Notes: a model not told the origin generated them from the sequence alone. A stretch of DNA of 64,000 nucleotides from Rhodopseudomonas palustris (GCF_003226555.1 NZ_QKQS01000023.1:144858-208857); one strand, 5' to 3'. Numbered from the stretch's first letter, positions 47,148 through 56,741 are shown. Made by a program: numbers and translations.

Positions 47148-49304
47148 TCAGCTCGCCAGCCGCGCGGCGCTCGTCGCCGCGGCGGAAGCCTGATGGGCGC
47201 TGGCCCTATTGATGACGACGCCGACGGGCGTCCGGCCGCGACGGGACAACAACGCCTGCGCTTCCAGCGCAGCGCCTGCTTCGGTCACGGTGCGATCGAC
47301 CACCAGCAAGCTGAGATCGGCATGCGCGGCGATCTCAGCAACCTCCGGCTGTTGGTCTAGCGCGGGCGCGTCGATCAAGATCAAATCGAACTCGCTGCGC
47401 ACGTCGCTTTGAGCCGATGCATCCGGCACCGGACCGATCAGTCGCAACACCGACGGAATCGTTGTCTTGAGCACCCGCACCTGCGCGCCAGAACTGGGCT
47501 CGCTCCGGCCCGCCGGCGCGGTCCGCGACTGCCCGGCAACCTCGATCACCACGCTGAGCAGGCCACGGTCGATTGCGATCGCGTTCAGCGCGCGGGCCAC
47601 CGAGCTCTTGCCGGCGCCGGCATTTACCGATGTCACCAGCACCACCTTGCCACGTTGCGACGGCTTGACGCCGACCGCATCGAGCAGCCCGATCACATAG
47701 TGATCGAGCCGCCGCTCCCCGCCCAGCATCGCCAACTTACCGCCGAGGGTGCGCACCCCGGCCAGATCGGGAATCCGCGCCACGATCGGAAGACTGGCAT
47801 CATCGGCGGCAGGCTTCGTGTCCTTTGCAGGTACAGGTACTGGTGTCGGTGCCGGCATCGCTTCGGCCGGCGCAGCTGCCGTCGCATCGTCCGGCGGATT
47901 GGAATCGTCGGCCGGCGCGGCACGCTGCGCCATCGACGCCATGATTGCAGTGATCGCGATCGACACCAGAACCGAAGCCACCGCGATCGCGGCGATCAGC
48001 ACCAGCAGCGGCGGGCGCGTCGGCCGGGTCGGCGGCGTTGCGAACGACGCCACCTTGGTCTGGGTCGCCTGCAGCAAGCGTTGCTGATTGGTGGCGTTGT
48101 AGCGCTCCAGGAACTGCTCGTAGATGGCGCGGTTGGCGTTGGCCTCGCGCTGCAGCTCCTTGAGCTTCACCGAGGCTTGATCATCGCCGAGCATCTCGCT
48201 CTCGAGCGATTTCAATTGCTGCTCCAGCGCCTTCTGCTGATCAAGCATGGCCTGGTAGTCGGATTTGGCACTGGCGAGATTGCGCTTGCGCTCGGCCTCG
48301 ATCTGGCGATTGAGCTCGGCGAGCTGATTGTAGGCGATCACCAGTTCCGGATGGCGATCACCCAGCACGGCCCGTTTCTGGGCGATCTGGTCGTTGAGCT
48401 GGGTGCGCTGTGTCCGCAACACGCTGACTAGGTCCGATTTCGAGCCGGTCGAGCCGTCGACATCGGACTTCAGATCGCGCTGTGCCTGTTCATAGCGGTT
48501 CTTCGCTTCCTCGGTTCGCAGCCGCGCCGCGGAGACCTGCTGCGTCAATTCGGTGACGCGAAGCTGGCGCGTCGTGCTCTCGCGACCAGCATCGACGATG
48601 CGGTATTGCGTCTTGAACGCCGCCACCGCATCTTCTGACGCCCGCAGGGTCTGGTTCAGCGTCTTCAGCCGGTTGTTCAGCCATGCTGCGGCTTCGTCGG
48701 CCGCAATGGTGCGGACCTTGGTCTGGCTGGCGACGAAAGCCTCGGCGACCGCATTGGCGTAATACGCCGCGCGCTGCGGGTCCTTCGCCACAAAAGTCAT
48801 TTCGATGACGTAAGTCAGGCCGCGTCGTGCGATCTCGAGGTGCTTGCGGAACCGGTCCAGCACTCGAGCCGGATCGGTCTCGCTGCCGGCGATTTCGCGA
48901 TCCTCGGCGACCTTCAGCTTCTCGACCAGCGGCTTGAGGAAGCCGTCCGACTTGGCAATCTCGATCAGACTCTGCAGCGCGGCGGCGTCTTGGCCGATGC
49001 CAGGCAGAACTTCCTGATCAGTGGTGACGCGCTGCTCACGCGGATCGACGATCACCAGCGCGGTAGCTGCATAACGTATCGGCACCAGCCATAGGCCGAG
49101 CATGCCGAGCACGAACAGCACGCCGGCCAGCGCGGCAATCCGCTTCAGATTTTCACGGAGGAACTTAGTGACGACGGCGGGCGTCAGCTTGGCTTTGATC
49201 AAGTCGCTACGGCCACTCGGAAGCTGATCCGGATCTTCCCAAATGTCCGCAGTCGGACGCGTGACGGGGATCGCCTTGTCCCGACCTGGTTGGCTACCCG
49301 ACAT
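47148..49304 (-). CDS. Wzz/GumC-type chain-length protein with degenerate BY-kinase domain
   Basis: A 718-residue inner-membrane protein. A first helix (near 75-95: IAALAGVLFVLGMLGLWLV) and a second (near 440-465) flank a long periplasmic coiled-coil region (Gln/Lys/Glu-rich). This is the Wzz/GumC polysaccharide co-polymerase. The C-terminal part (about 515-700) matches the BY-kinase fold: a Walker A-like SVNAGAGKSS and Walker B-like LILIDAPAL. The Walker A' motif that normally holds two Asp residues reads SVVIEVAGQSR, and there is no C-terminal Tyr cluster. Kinase activity is doubtful. Start set at ATG 49304; an upstream in-frame start (49346) lacks signal support. Confidence 0.88.
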   Translation of the reverse strand: MSGSQPGRDKAIPVTRPTADIWEDPDQLPSGRSDLIKAKLTPAVVTKFLRENLKRIAALAGVLFVLGMLGLWLVPIRYAATALVIVDPREQRVTTDQEVLPGIGQDAAALQSLIEIAKSDGFLKPLVEKLKVAEDREIAGSETDPARVLDRFRKHLEIARRGLTYVIEMTFVAKDPQRAAYYANAVAEAFVASQTKVRTIAADEAAAWLNNRLKTLNQTLRASEDAVAAFKTQYRIVDAGRESTTRQLRVTELTQQVSAARLRTEEAKNRYEQAQRDLKSDVDGSTGSKSDLVSVLRTQRTQLNDQIAQKRAVLGDRHPELVIAYNQLAELNRQIEAERKRNLASAKSDYQAMLDQQKALEQQLKSLESEMLGDDQASVKLKELQREANANRAIYEQFLERYNATNQQRLLQATQTKVASFATPPTRPTRPPLLVLIAAIAVASVLVSIAITAIMASMAQRAAPADDSNPPDDATAAAPAEAMPAPTPVPVPAKDTKPAADDASLPIVARIPDLAGVRTLGGKLAMLGGERRLDHYVIGLLDAVGVKPSQRGKVVLVTSVNAGAGKSSVARALNAIAIDRGLLSVVIEVAGQSRTAPAGRSEPSSGAQVRVLKTTIPSVLRLIGPVPDASAQSDVRSEFDLILIDAPALDQQPEVAEIAAHADLSLLVVDRTVTEAGAALEAQALLSRRGRTPVGVVINRASAHQASAAATSAARLAS

Positions 49305-49346
49305 ACGCACACTCCACACGAACCGGCCCGCTCGCCACACCGCCAA

Positions 49347-49609
49347 AGTAAATATCTACGGTTAATCCGTGGTTACTCCAGGGCAACCGGGCGGTTGGTT
49401 ATCAGATGGTTAAGGAACCATGTCGGTCAAGTACGAGCGCGACGACAGCGCTTGTGCGTTCTGCACCAATTAACCGCGCCGCAACGAAATTGTCCAAGCG
49501 CAGCCTCACGCGTATATAACGACACGGTCGAGACGTGCACCTTTCGTTAACCGTCGGACCTGCAGCAGCTGACGTTGACAGAAGCGCACGAGGCGAGGAG
49601 ACGAGGCAC
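49347..49609. promoter_or_regulatory. Divergent promoter region with four GGTTAA/TTAACC hexamers
   Basis: The space between the Wzc-like gene and the GT4 gene is AT-richer than its surroundings. It holds GGTTAA at 49360 and 49408 and TTAACC at 49470 and 49547. The same hexamer recurs upstream of three other genes of the locus (42509, 44949, 52765). It may be a binding site for one regulator of polysaccharide synthesis. No consensus -35/-10 pair is clear. Confidence 0.45.
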
Positions 49610-50815
49610 GTGAACGACCTGATCACTCGAGCCGAACATGGGTATGCGAGCGACGGACACGCTTCGCGCGCGCCCAGCGCGGCCGTGGGATCGCCGTTGC
49701 GCCAAGGCCGCGTGCTGCTGATTCAGACCCAGGCCGAGAATGCCGGCGCACAGGAGATCTCGCGGCTGGTCGGGGCCGGGCTGGCCGCGCGAGGCTACGA
49801 CGTCCACAACCTGTTCTTCTTCCGGCAATCGCGCGCCTTCGACGAGCCAGCCAACACCGTCTATTGCGCGCCCCGGCGCCCGGGAGATCCGGGGTCGTTC
49901 CTACGCTTTCTGTTATCGCTAGGCCGCCAGATCCGAGCCACGCGTCCCGATGCGATCCTGACGTTCCAGCACTACGGCAATGCGATCGGCGGTGCGATCG
50001 CGCGGTTGGTGAGCCCGGCGCCGGTGATCGCCAACCAGGTCTCTGCGCGACTGACCATGCCGGGATGGCTGCAGAAGCTGGACCTGACGATGGGCCGGCT
50101 CGGAATCTTCCGCGCCATCACGGTGAATTCCGACGACATGCTGCGCGACTATTCACGCTATCCGGATTCCTATCGCAGGCGTTTGGTCCATGTTCCACAC
50201 GGCTTCGATCAGAAGCACTCGGCGCTGACCAAGGCAGCGGCGCGTCAACGCTTCGACCTGCCAACCGACGGCACCGTGCTCGGCACCGCGGCGCGGCTGC
50301 ACCCGCTGAAACAGCTCGACGCCACCATCCGCGTGCTGCCGGCCAATCCCAGCTGGCGACTCGCACTCGCCGGTCACGGCCCGGACGAGGCGCGGTTGCG
50401 CGCGCTGGCCGCACAGCTCGGCGTCGCCGATCGGGTGTTTTTCGTCGGCGAGATCACGCCGGAGCAGGTCGCTGACTTCCTCGCCTGTCTGGACGTCTTC
50501 GTATTCCCCTCACTGGCCGAGACTTTCGGGCTGGCCGCAGTCGAGGCCGCGCATGCGGGCGTGCCTGTCGTCGCAAACGATCTGCCGGTGCTGCGCGAGG
50601 TGCTGTCCTATCAGGGCGAGCCGGCGGCGGTTCTGGTCGATGCTGCCGACACGACCGCGCTCGGTACCGCAATCAACGCTGTGCTCGCCGACCCCGGGCT
50701 GAGGGTGCGACTTCAGCGCAGTGGCGAAGGTTTGAAGACCAGGTACTCTGTCGACGCCATGGTGGACGAATACGTCCGAATTATCAAACAGGCGATGGCG
50801 GCGCATATTGTTTGA
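49610..50815 (+). CDS. GT4-type glycosyltransferase
   Basis: A 401-residue retaining glycosyltransferase (GT-B fold) that would add a sugar to the exopolysaccharide unit in the cytoplasm. The C-terminal half has the GT4 donor-site pattern VFPSLAETFGLAAVEAAHAGVPVVA (the EX7E acidic pair). The N-terminal half has GAQEISRLVGAGLAARGYDV, the acceptor-side helix. I set the start at GTG 49610 (VNDLITRAE) with GAGGAGACGAGG just upstream. The frame is open from GTG 49535, but that would add 25 residues with no binding site. Confidence 0.9.
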   Translation: MNDLITRAEHGYASDGHASRAPSAAVGSPLRQGRVLLIQTQAENAGAQEISRLVGAGLAARGYDVHNLFFFRQSRAFDEPANTVYCAPRRPGDPGSFLRFLLSLGRQIRATRPDAILTFQHYGNAIGGAIARLVSPAPVIANQVSARLTMPGWLQKLDLTMGRLGIFRAITVNSDDMLRDYSRYPDSYRRRLVHVPHGFDQKHSALTKAAARQRFDLPTDGTVLGTAARLHPLKQLDATIRVLPANPSWRLALAGHGPDEARLRALAAQLGVADRVFFVGEITPEQVADFLACLDVFVFPSLAETFGLAAVEAAHAGVPVVANDLPVLREVLSYQGEPAAVLVDAADTTALGTAINAVLADPGLRVRLQRSGEGLKTRYSVDAMVDEYVRIIKQAMAAHIV

Positions 50816-50826
50816 CGGATTGACGG

Positions 50827-52356
50827 ATGATTGTTGAGCTTCGTTTCGATCAACAGCGCCCCCGAGCGTGGATGCGGCATTTGCTCGATCTGCTGGCGGA
50901 TGATCAACGCACGCTGCAGGTGAGCTGGATTTCTTCGCCGGCCGAGCGTCCCGCCGGGCTCGAAACGCTGCTCGATCTCGAACGGATGCTGCTGCGACGC
51001 GGCCGGCGCTGCGGGAGTGACGCCGAGCCGGCATTGCTGAACGAGGCCCGTGGGTCGTACGGCACGCCCGAAGTGGTGATCGATTTCACCACCGCACCGC
51101 GCGAGGCCGATTGCGGGGCCCGGCTGTATTTGCGCCCCCTGTTCGACGGCCATGATGGCGAAGACGCTTTGCTCGCTGCGATCCTCGCAGGCGATCTGCC
51201 GGTGATCGAAATCCTCGATGACGTCAGCGGCGCAGTGATGTGGTCTGGTCAGCCGTCCGGCGAAAATGCAAGCGGCCTCGGTGGCGCGCTCGGCGCCACC
51301 ATGGCTCGCACCGGAACGCTGCTGAAGGGCGTGCTGGAGAGCGGCCCGCGGCCGCAGACCATCGCCCGGGAAGGCGCCAATCTCGGTCACCCGCAATCCG
51401 CCAGAGGTTTCGTCGCCCGCAACCTCGCAATGTCGATCGCCAAATCGATCTACCGGCTGTGCTGCTACGCGCCGCATTGGCGGATCGGCTGGCGCTACAC
51501 GGACGACGCCGGGATCTGGGGTTCCGGCGATCTGTCCGGCCCCGGCTGGCAAGCGTTACCAAGCCCCGCCAATCGGTTCTACGCCGACCCATTCGCGATG
51601 ACGTGGAAGGGCCGCACCTTCGTGTTCTTCGAAGATCTCGACCATCACGTCGGCAAGGGCACGATCTCGGCGACAGAGTTCGGCGACGCCGGCCCGATCG
51701 GCGAAGCCGTGCCAGTGCTCGAGGCGCCGTGGCACTTGTCGTACCCGTTCCTGATGGAGCATGGCGGCGAGCTCTGGATGATTCCGGAGAGCAGCGTGCG
51801 GAAGGACGTCGCGATCTATCGATGCATCGCGTTTCCCGGCCGCTGGGAACGCCACGCGACGCTGCTGTCGGGCATCGAACTCGCCGACGCCACCATTCTA
51901 CAGCACGAGGGTCTGTACTATTTGTTCGGTGCCACCCGCGACGACGAGGGCGACGGCGGCTATTCCGATACGCTGTCGATCTATGTCGGGAACGATCTGT
52001 TCGGGCCGTGGCAACCGCACGCGCTCCGGCCGGCGTTGGTCGACCGCGCCAGCGCGCGGCCGGCCGGACATTTCGTTCGGCGCAGCGGCCGGCTGTGGCG
52101 ACCGGTGCAGGACTGCACACGCGGCTATGGCGGCGCGGTGGGTCTGGCGGAGATTACCGCCCTGTCGCCGGAGACTTTCGCGCAGACCGTGCGCCACATC
52201 ATCGAACCGGGACCGCGCTGGCCGGGCCGCAAACTGCACACGCTCAATCGTTGCGGCCGGCTAGAACTGATCGACGGCAGCGTGATTCAACCCAAGTTGC
52301 AGCCACTCCGCTCGATGGCGCGAGCGAACGACCCGGTCGTCGCGGCAGCCCGATAA
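50827..52356 (+). CDS. Beta-propeller sugar enzyme resembling GINT/GH43-like proteins
   Basis: A 509-residue protein, 11 bp after the GT4 gene. Residues about 215-490 form a five-bladed propeller of the GH43/62/32/68-like type: RFYADPFAMTWKGRTFVFFE, WHLSYPFLMEHGGELWMIPE and LYYLFGATRDDEGDGGYSDT carry the conserved acidic and aromatic residues. Homologues include the glucosamine inositolphosphorylceramide transferase-like group. The first ~200 residues (LRFDQQRPRAWMRHLLDLLA...) recall the N-terminal half of a formyltransferase. Role in the locus is unknown: transfer or trimming of a sugar. Confidence 0.65.
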   Translation: MIVELRFDQQRPRAWMRHLLDLLADDQRTLQVSWISSPAERPAGLETLLDLERMLLRRGRRCGSDAEPALLNEARGSYGTPEVVIDFTTAPREADCGARLYLRPLFDGHDGEDALLAAILAGDLPVIEILDDVSGAVMWSGQPSGENASGLGGALGATMARTGTLLKGVLESGPRPQTIAREGANLGHPQSARGFVARNLAMSIAKSIYRLCCYAPHWRIGWRYTDDAGIWGSGDLSGPGWQALPSPANRFYADPFAMTWKGRTFVFFEDLDHHVGKGTISATEFGDAGPIGEAVPVLEAPWHLSYPFLMEHGGELWMIPESSVRKDVAIYRCIAFPGRWERHATLLSGIELADATILQHEGLYYLFGATRDDEGDGGYSDTLSIYVGNDLFGPWQPHALRPALVDRASARPAGHFVRRSGRLWRPVQDCTRGYGGAVGLAEITALSPETFAQTVRHIIEPGPRWPGRKLHTLNRCGRLELIDGSVIQPKLQPLRSMARANDPVVAAAR

Positions 52357-52375
52357 CGCCTCGGGCTCGGCGGCT

Positions 52376-52735
52376 TCAGCGATCCCGTAACAGCCGACCA
52401 ACGATCGATCCTGCGGCAAGACCGAAAGTTCCGCCAACCAGTTTGACACTCGCATCGAACAGCCGTCCGTGCCGCGAAGGCTCGAGCACCTGCAATAGTT
52501 CGAACAGAACCGCGGCTCCAAGCACGATCAGCGCAGCGAACACGATGTAGCGCGGATACGCCGCCGCGAATAACGCTCCGACCAGGGCGAACGCCACGAA
52601 CCGCTCGATTGACGGAGACAGCCCGGTCGTCGGTCTGAGACCGATCGGACTGAGGGTGGCGAAGGCGATTCCCGCCAAGCACAGCCAGGCTGCGATCCGA
52701 AGGAGCTTTTCGAGGTTGACGGCTTGAGTATGCAT
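52376..52735 (-). CDS. VanZ-like membrane protein
   Basis: A 119-residue protein with three to four hydrophobic helices. The patterns LRPTTGLSPSIERFVAFALVG and LFELLQVLEPSRHGRLFDA, with conserved acidic and Arg residues, fit the VanZ-like family, often found beside polysaccharide genes. Function is not known. It lies between the propeller gene and the flippase on the opposite strand. The 253 bp upstream of it, shared with the flippase, hold one GGTTAA (52765). Confidence 0.8.
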   Translation of the reverse strand: MHTQAVNLEKLLRIAAWLCLAGIAFATLSPIGLRPTTGLSPSIERFVAFALVGALFAAAYPRYIVFAALIVLGAAVLFELLQVLEPSRHGRLFDASVKLVGGTFGLAAGSIVGRLLRDR

Positions 52736-52988
52736 CGATCCGATATCCGCGCTGGTGAGACGATGGTTAATGCCAAAGCGCCCCCGCTTCGGTCGGGTCT
52801 GCGTGCATCTTTACCGTCCTCGACGATTGTCGTTCGGCATTTGCCGCGGCTCGTTCAAATACGATAAGTTGCCACAGTGCGCTAGGATGGTAGCCGCGGG
52901 AATGTCGACGTGGTGAACCCGATCGCAGGCCGACAGTTCCCCCAGTCGCGCTCCTTGTCGCACTCCGCAAGCCCGTCGGTCGGGCGAG

Positions 52989-54350
52989 GTGACAGCATTG
53001 AAATTCGGCCCCACGCTCGTAAAATTCATCGACCTGCGCAACAACGCCGGAATCCGTGCCATGACCGGCGCGTTCGCGTTGCGGGTGTTGGTCACCATCG
53101 TCAATCTCGGGCTGGTGACGCTGGCCGCCCGAACTCTCAGCGGCCACGACTTCGGCACGTATTCGATGCTGTTCAGCGCCGCGGGCCTGCTCAGCGTGGT
53201 GGCGACCTTCGGCCAGCAGATCTTCATCATGCGGTCTTGGAGTGAATACACCAGCGCCGGAGACGAACCGAAGCTGAAGGGCGCGATGACCTTCACCGCG
53301 CTGGCGAGTCTTGCCGGCACCATCTTGGTTGGCCTTCCCTTCTTTTTCTGGGTGTCTTTAGAACACGACACCCTCTTGGCGACATCGACGACCTTGTACC
53401 TCGTGTGTTTCTCGCTGTTGCTGATCTCAGCACACGTTACGCGCGGCGCCGTCGGCGTTGGTGTCAGCGACGGCCTGACGTACCTGATGGTCGCGACTTG
53501 TCCGGCGATCTACCTTCTCGGCTGCGTCGTAACTGGGGCCACGATCGAAATCCACACCATCTTCCTGACCATCGCTGCAGCCTCCTGCGTCACCATGATA
53601 GTGCAGATGACGCTGCTTCGCCGCCGGGTGCACGCCCAGTTCCCGCACTTCGCGCGATCGAGCTCGGCGTTCGAGCTGCGCACCTGGAGCGCACGCTCCG
53701 CCAAGCTGTGGATCTCCAGCAGCCTGGAGGCCGCCAATCAATACGCTGACGTCGTCATTATCGGCTATCTGATGAGCCCAACCGTGGCCGGCGCGTATTT
53801 CGTCACCACCCGGATCGCCAACGCTTTCGCGATGGCGACCGCCGCGGTGTACATCTCCTCGACCCGGCATTTTCCGCATCTGTATTACAGTCAGCAGCAC
53901 CGCGAACTCGACGGCCTGCTGGATTCGGTGGCGCTGGTGACGCTGGCGATCGTCGGCGGCGGCTTGATGGTGGTGCTGGGCGGCGGTCACTGGATTCTGT
54001 ATCTCTTCAACGCCGGTTACGTTCCTTATTACGGCGCACTCGCAATCTTGACCGCCGGCACCGCTGCGGTCGCTGCGTCTGGTCCGTGCGGATCGATCCT
54101 GATGCTGACCGGGCACGAAGGCCGTTATCTGGCGATCATCGGCGGCACCGTACTGCTGCGCGCGGCCGGCTTCTTCGTACTGATCCCGCTGTTCGGAATT
54201 TCCGGCGCAGTAGCGGCGACTGCGATGTCGTTCATCACGCAGGCGCTGTTGATGCGCAAGGCCTCGATCCAACTCGCCGGCATCGACGGATCAGTGCTGC
54301 GGCTGGTGAGGGGACGACGTCAGCGCCCCTTCACGCAGGCAGCAGAATGA
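52989..54350 (+). CDS. Wzx-type polysaccharide flippase
   Basis: A 453-residue inner-membrane protein with about twelve to fourteen hydrophobic helices and no other domain. The N-terminal LGLVTLAARTLSGHDFGTYSM and the mid-protein ADVVIIGYLMSPTVAGAYFVTTRIA are typical of the MATE/MVF-like Wzx flippase family. It would move the lipid-linked unit across the inner membrane. The start is a GTG at 52989 inside a weak GAGGTGA context; a TTG at 52998 is an alternative. It closes the exopolysaccharide locus on the right. Confidence 0.88.
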   Translation: MTALKFGPTLVKFIDLRNNAGIRAMTGAFALRVLVTIVNLGLVTLAARTLSGHDFGTYSMLFSAAGLLSVVATFGQQIFIMRSWSEYTSAGDEPKLKGAMTFTALASLAGTILVGLPFFFWVSLEHDTLLATSTTLYLVCFSLLLISAHVTRGAVGVGVSDGLTYLMVATCPAIYLLGCVVTGATIEIHTIFLTIAAASCVTMIVQMTLLRRRVHAQFPHFARSSSAFELRTWSARSAKLWISSSLEAANQYADVVIIGYLMSPTVAGAYFVTTRIANAFAMATAAVYISSTRHFPHLYYSQQHRELDGLLDSVALVTLAIVGGGLMVVLGGGHWILYLFNAGYVPYYGALAILTAGTAAVAASGPCGSILMLTGHEGRYLAIIGGTVLLRAAGFFVLIPLFGISGAVAATAMSFITQALLMRKASIQLAGIDGSVLRLVRGRRQRPFTQAAE

Positions 54351-54420
54351 CGCAAGGTTTGCGGCGTTCGCTATGTGAACGCTGCGCTTCATCGCTTTGC
54401 TTTGAGCAGCTTGCGCGGAA

Positions 54421-55422
54421 TTAGTGCTCGGCCGCGAGCAACGACAGCCAGTTGCCGAACAATGCCGCAGCTGACGCGTCGAGCGCCGATGCCAAGCCGG
54501 GCCTGAGCATCAATTGAGACAGCTCGGAAATGATCTCCGGCCGGCGATCCGCACGCGCGCGGTCGCAGAACGTAGCGAGCCGATCTTCGGTCTCGGCACA
54601 GAAATAATTATCCGGCGGCGCCGGATAGTCGTCGCGTTCACCGGCAAGATAGCGACCGACGTCACGTAGGAATTCGCGCTGCAGCGTGGTCGCGTCGTAT
54701 TCAGGATGGCCCTGGAAGAACACCATGCGGCTTCGATCGCGGCGGGTGAACACATCGACGCCGGCTCCCGCCGCGCGCGACAGAATGCCGTAACCGGCTG
54801 CGGACAGTTCACCCGGATCGAGATCGTTCAGGCGCGAATGCGAAACTTGCATCACCTCGGGTAGATCGGCCAGCATCGCATCGTCGCGCAAACCCTCGGT
54901 GCTGTACACGCCGGAGCGCTTCTGCGGCAGCCGACGCCGTTCGATGCCGTCGAAATGCAGCACCGCGGCGTGGGCCGCAAGGCACGACCAGATCGTTGAA
55001 CGCGTATGCGCCTCGGCCCAATCCACCAGACGTCGGAACTCGTCCCAATAAGGCTCATCACTCAACGCCGGCGTGCGCGGCTCTGCACCGGTGACGATTA
55101 AGCCGTCGAGCCGCAAACGCCCGAGATCGCCAATGTCGGAATACAGACTGTCGATGCGCTGACGGGCGGCCGCCGACCGCGGCACCGAGCGCAGCGCGAA
55201 ACAGTGCAGCCGCACCCGTTGCGCACCGGCGCTGTCGCGCAGCAGCCGTGCAAATTGCCGCTCGGTCGCGCGTAGCGCCGCATCGCCCATGTTGTTGACC
55301 AACCCGATCTCGATCGGCCTGCTATGCTCCGGATACCTTCGCTGGCAGCGCTCGTCCCCGGCGTCATCCGGCGCCAGCGCCGGGCTGGCGATCGGATCGG
55401 CACTATCGAACAGCAGGGTCAT
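54421..55422 (-). CDS. metA: MetA-family homoserine O-acyltransferase
   Basis: A 333-residue enzyme of the MetA (homoserine O-succinyl/acetyltransferase) family, the first step of methionine synthesis from homoserine. IEIGLVNNMGDAALRATERQF opens the domain, WSCLAAHAAVLHFDGI holds the nucleophile Cys and FFQGHPEYDATTL the catalytic His region. It lies 14 bp downstream of the MetY-type gene on the same strand. Acetyl or succinyl specificity cannot be told by eye. Sequence drift from E. coli MetA (LAAHAAV instead of WGAQAAL) is noticeable. Confidence 0.88.
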   Translation of the reverse strand: MTLLFDSADPIASPALAPDDAGDERCQRRYPEHSRPIEIGLVNNMGDAALRATERQFARLLRDSAGAQRVRLHCFALRSVPRSAAARQRIDSLYSDIGDLGRLRLDGLIVTGAEPRTPALSDEPYWDEFRRLVDWAEAHTRSTIWSCLAAHAAVLHFDGIERRRLPQKRSGVYSTEGLRDDAMLADLPEVMQVSHSRLNDLDPGELSAAGYGILSRAAGAGVDVFTRRDRSRMVFFQGHPEYDATTLQREFLRDVGRYLAGERDDYPAPPDNYFCAETEDRLATFCDRARADRRPEIISELSQLMLRPGLASALDASAAALFGNWLSLLAAEH

Positions 55423-55436
55423 GCGCGCGACGCGGC

Positions 55437-56741
55437 CTATTCGGCTGCCGCCAGACGCGGTTGCGAGCCACTGGCCTGCGCCAACGCCTGATCGAGATCT
55501 TCGATGATGTCGGCGATATGCTCGATGCCGATCGACAGCCGGATCGTCTCCGGCAACACGCCGGCCTGACGTTGCTGCTCGGCCGACATCTGGCGATGCG
55601 TCGTCGAGGCCGGATGGCAGGCAAGCGACTTGGCGTCACCAATATTCACCAGCCGGGTAATCAGCTTCAGCGAATCGTAGAACGCCTTACCGGCCTCCAT
55701 TCCGCCCTTGATACCAAAAGTGAACAGCGACGAGGCACGGCCATCGAGATATTTTTGTACCAGCGGATAATATGGACTGTCCGGAAAGCCGGTGAAATTC
55801 ACCCAGGCCACGCGCGGATCGTCGCGCAGGAATTCGGCGACCTTGCGGGCGTTCTCGACGTGACGCTCCATGCGCAGTGCCACCGTTTCGATTCCTTGCA
55901 GCAGCAGGAAGGCGTTGAACGGCGACAGCACCGAGCCCATCGTGCGCTGATAGATCGATCGCGCGCGCTCGACGTAAGCGGTCGCTCCAAACCGCTCCGC
56001 ATAGATCATGCCGTGATAGGAATGGTCCGGCTGATTGAACGCCGGAAACCGCTCCGGCTGCTTGGCCCAATCGAACCGGCCGCTGTCGACGATAGCACCA
56101 CCGAGTGTGGTGCCGTGGCCGCCGAGGAACTTGGTGAGCGAGTGCACCACGACGTCGGCCCCGTAGTCGATCGGCCTGAGCAGGATCGGCGTCGCCACGG
56201 TGTTGTCGACAATCAGGGGCACTCCGGCACGATGCGCAACTTCGGCGATCGCTTCAATGTCGCAGACGTTGCCGGCCGGATTGCCGATGGTCTCGCAGAA
56301 CACCGCACGGGTGTTCTCGTCGATCAGTCTGGCCACGTCGTCGGGCTGGTCGCCGGTGGCGAAGCGGCCGGTGATGCCTTGTCGCGGCAGGATATGCGAC
56401 AGCAACGTGTGCGTGGTTCCGTAGAGTTGCGGCACCGAAACGATGTTGCCGCCATGATCGGCGAGATTGACGAAGGCGAAGTGCAGCGCCGCCTGCCCGC
56501 TCGCCACCGCGAGCGCGCCCACACCGCCTTCCAGCTCGGCAACGCGCTTTTCCAGCACGCTGGTGGTCGGATTGGCGATCCGCGAATAGCGATAGCCTTC
56601 GGTCTCGAGATTGAAGAGCGCCGCGCCATGATCGGCGCTGTCGAACGCGTAAGACGCGGTCTGATAGATCGGCACCGCGACCGCGTGGGTGGTGGGGTCA
56701 GGCTCGTAGCCGGCGTGGATGGCAAGCGTCTCGTTGCGCAT
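55437..56741 (-). CDS. O-acetyl(succinyl)homoserine sulfhydrylase, MetY/MetZ type
   Basis: A 434-residue PLP enzyme that joins sulfide to an acyl-homoserine to give homocysteine. The Lys that binds PLP is in VVVHSLTKFLGGHGTTLGGAI. The N-terminal TLAIHAGYEPDPTTHAVAVPIYQTASY and SRIANPTTSVLEKRVAELEGG are typical of the Cys/Met gamma family. The DAKSLACHPASTTHRQM segment near the C-terminus fits the MetY subgroup. Start set at ATG 56741 after GGGAAGGA. With the acyltransferase downstream it gives direct sulfhydrylation. Confidence 0.92.
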   Translation of the reverse strand: MRNETLAIHAGYEPDPTTHAVAVPIYQTASYAFDSADHGAALFNLETEGYRYSRIANPTTSVLEKRVAELEGGVGALAVASGQAALHFAFVNLADHGGNIVSVPQLYGTTHTLLSHILPRQGITGRFATGDQPDDVARLIDENTRAVFCETIGNPAGNVCDIEAIAEVAHRAGVPLIVDNTVATPILLRPIDYGADVVVHSLTKFLGGHGTTLGGAIVDSGRFDWAKQPERFPAFNQPDHSYHGMIYAERFGATAYVERARSIYQRTMGSVLSPFNAFLLLQGIETVALRMERHVENARKVAEFLRDDPRVAWVNFTGFPDSPYYPLVQKYLDGRASSLFTFGIKGGMEAGKAFYDSLKLITRLVNIGDAKSLACHPASTTHRQMSAEQQRQAGVLPETIRLSIGIEHIADIIEDLDQALAQASGSQPRLAAAE

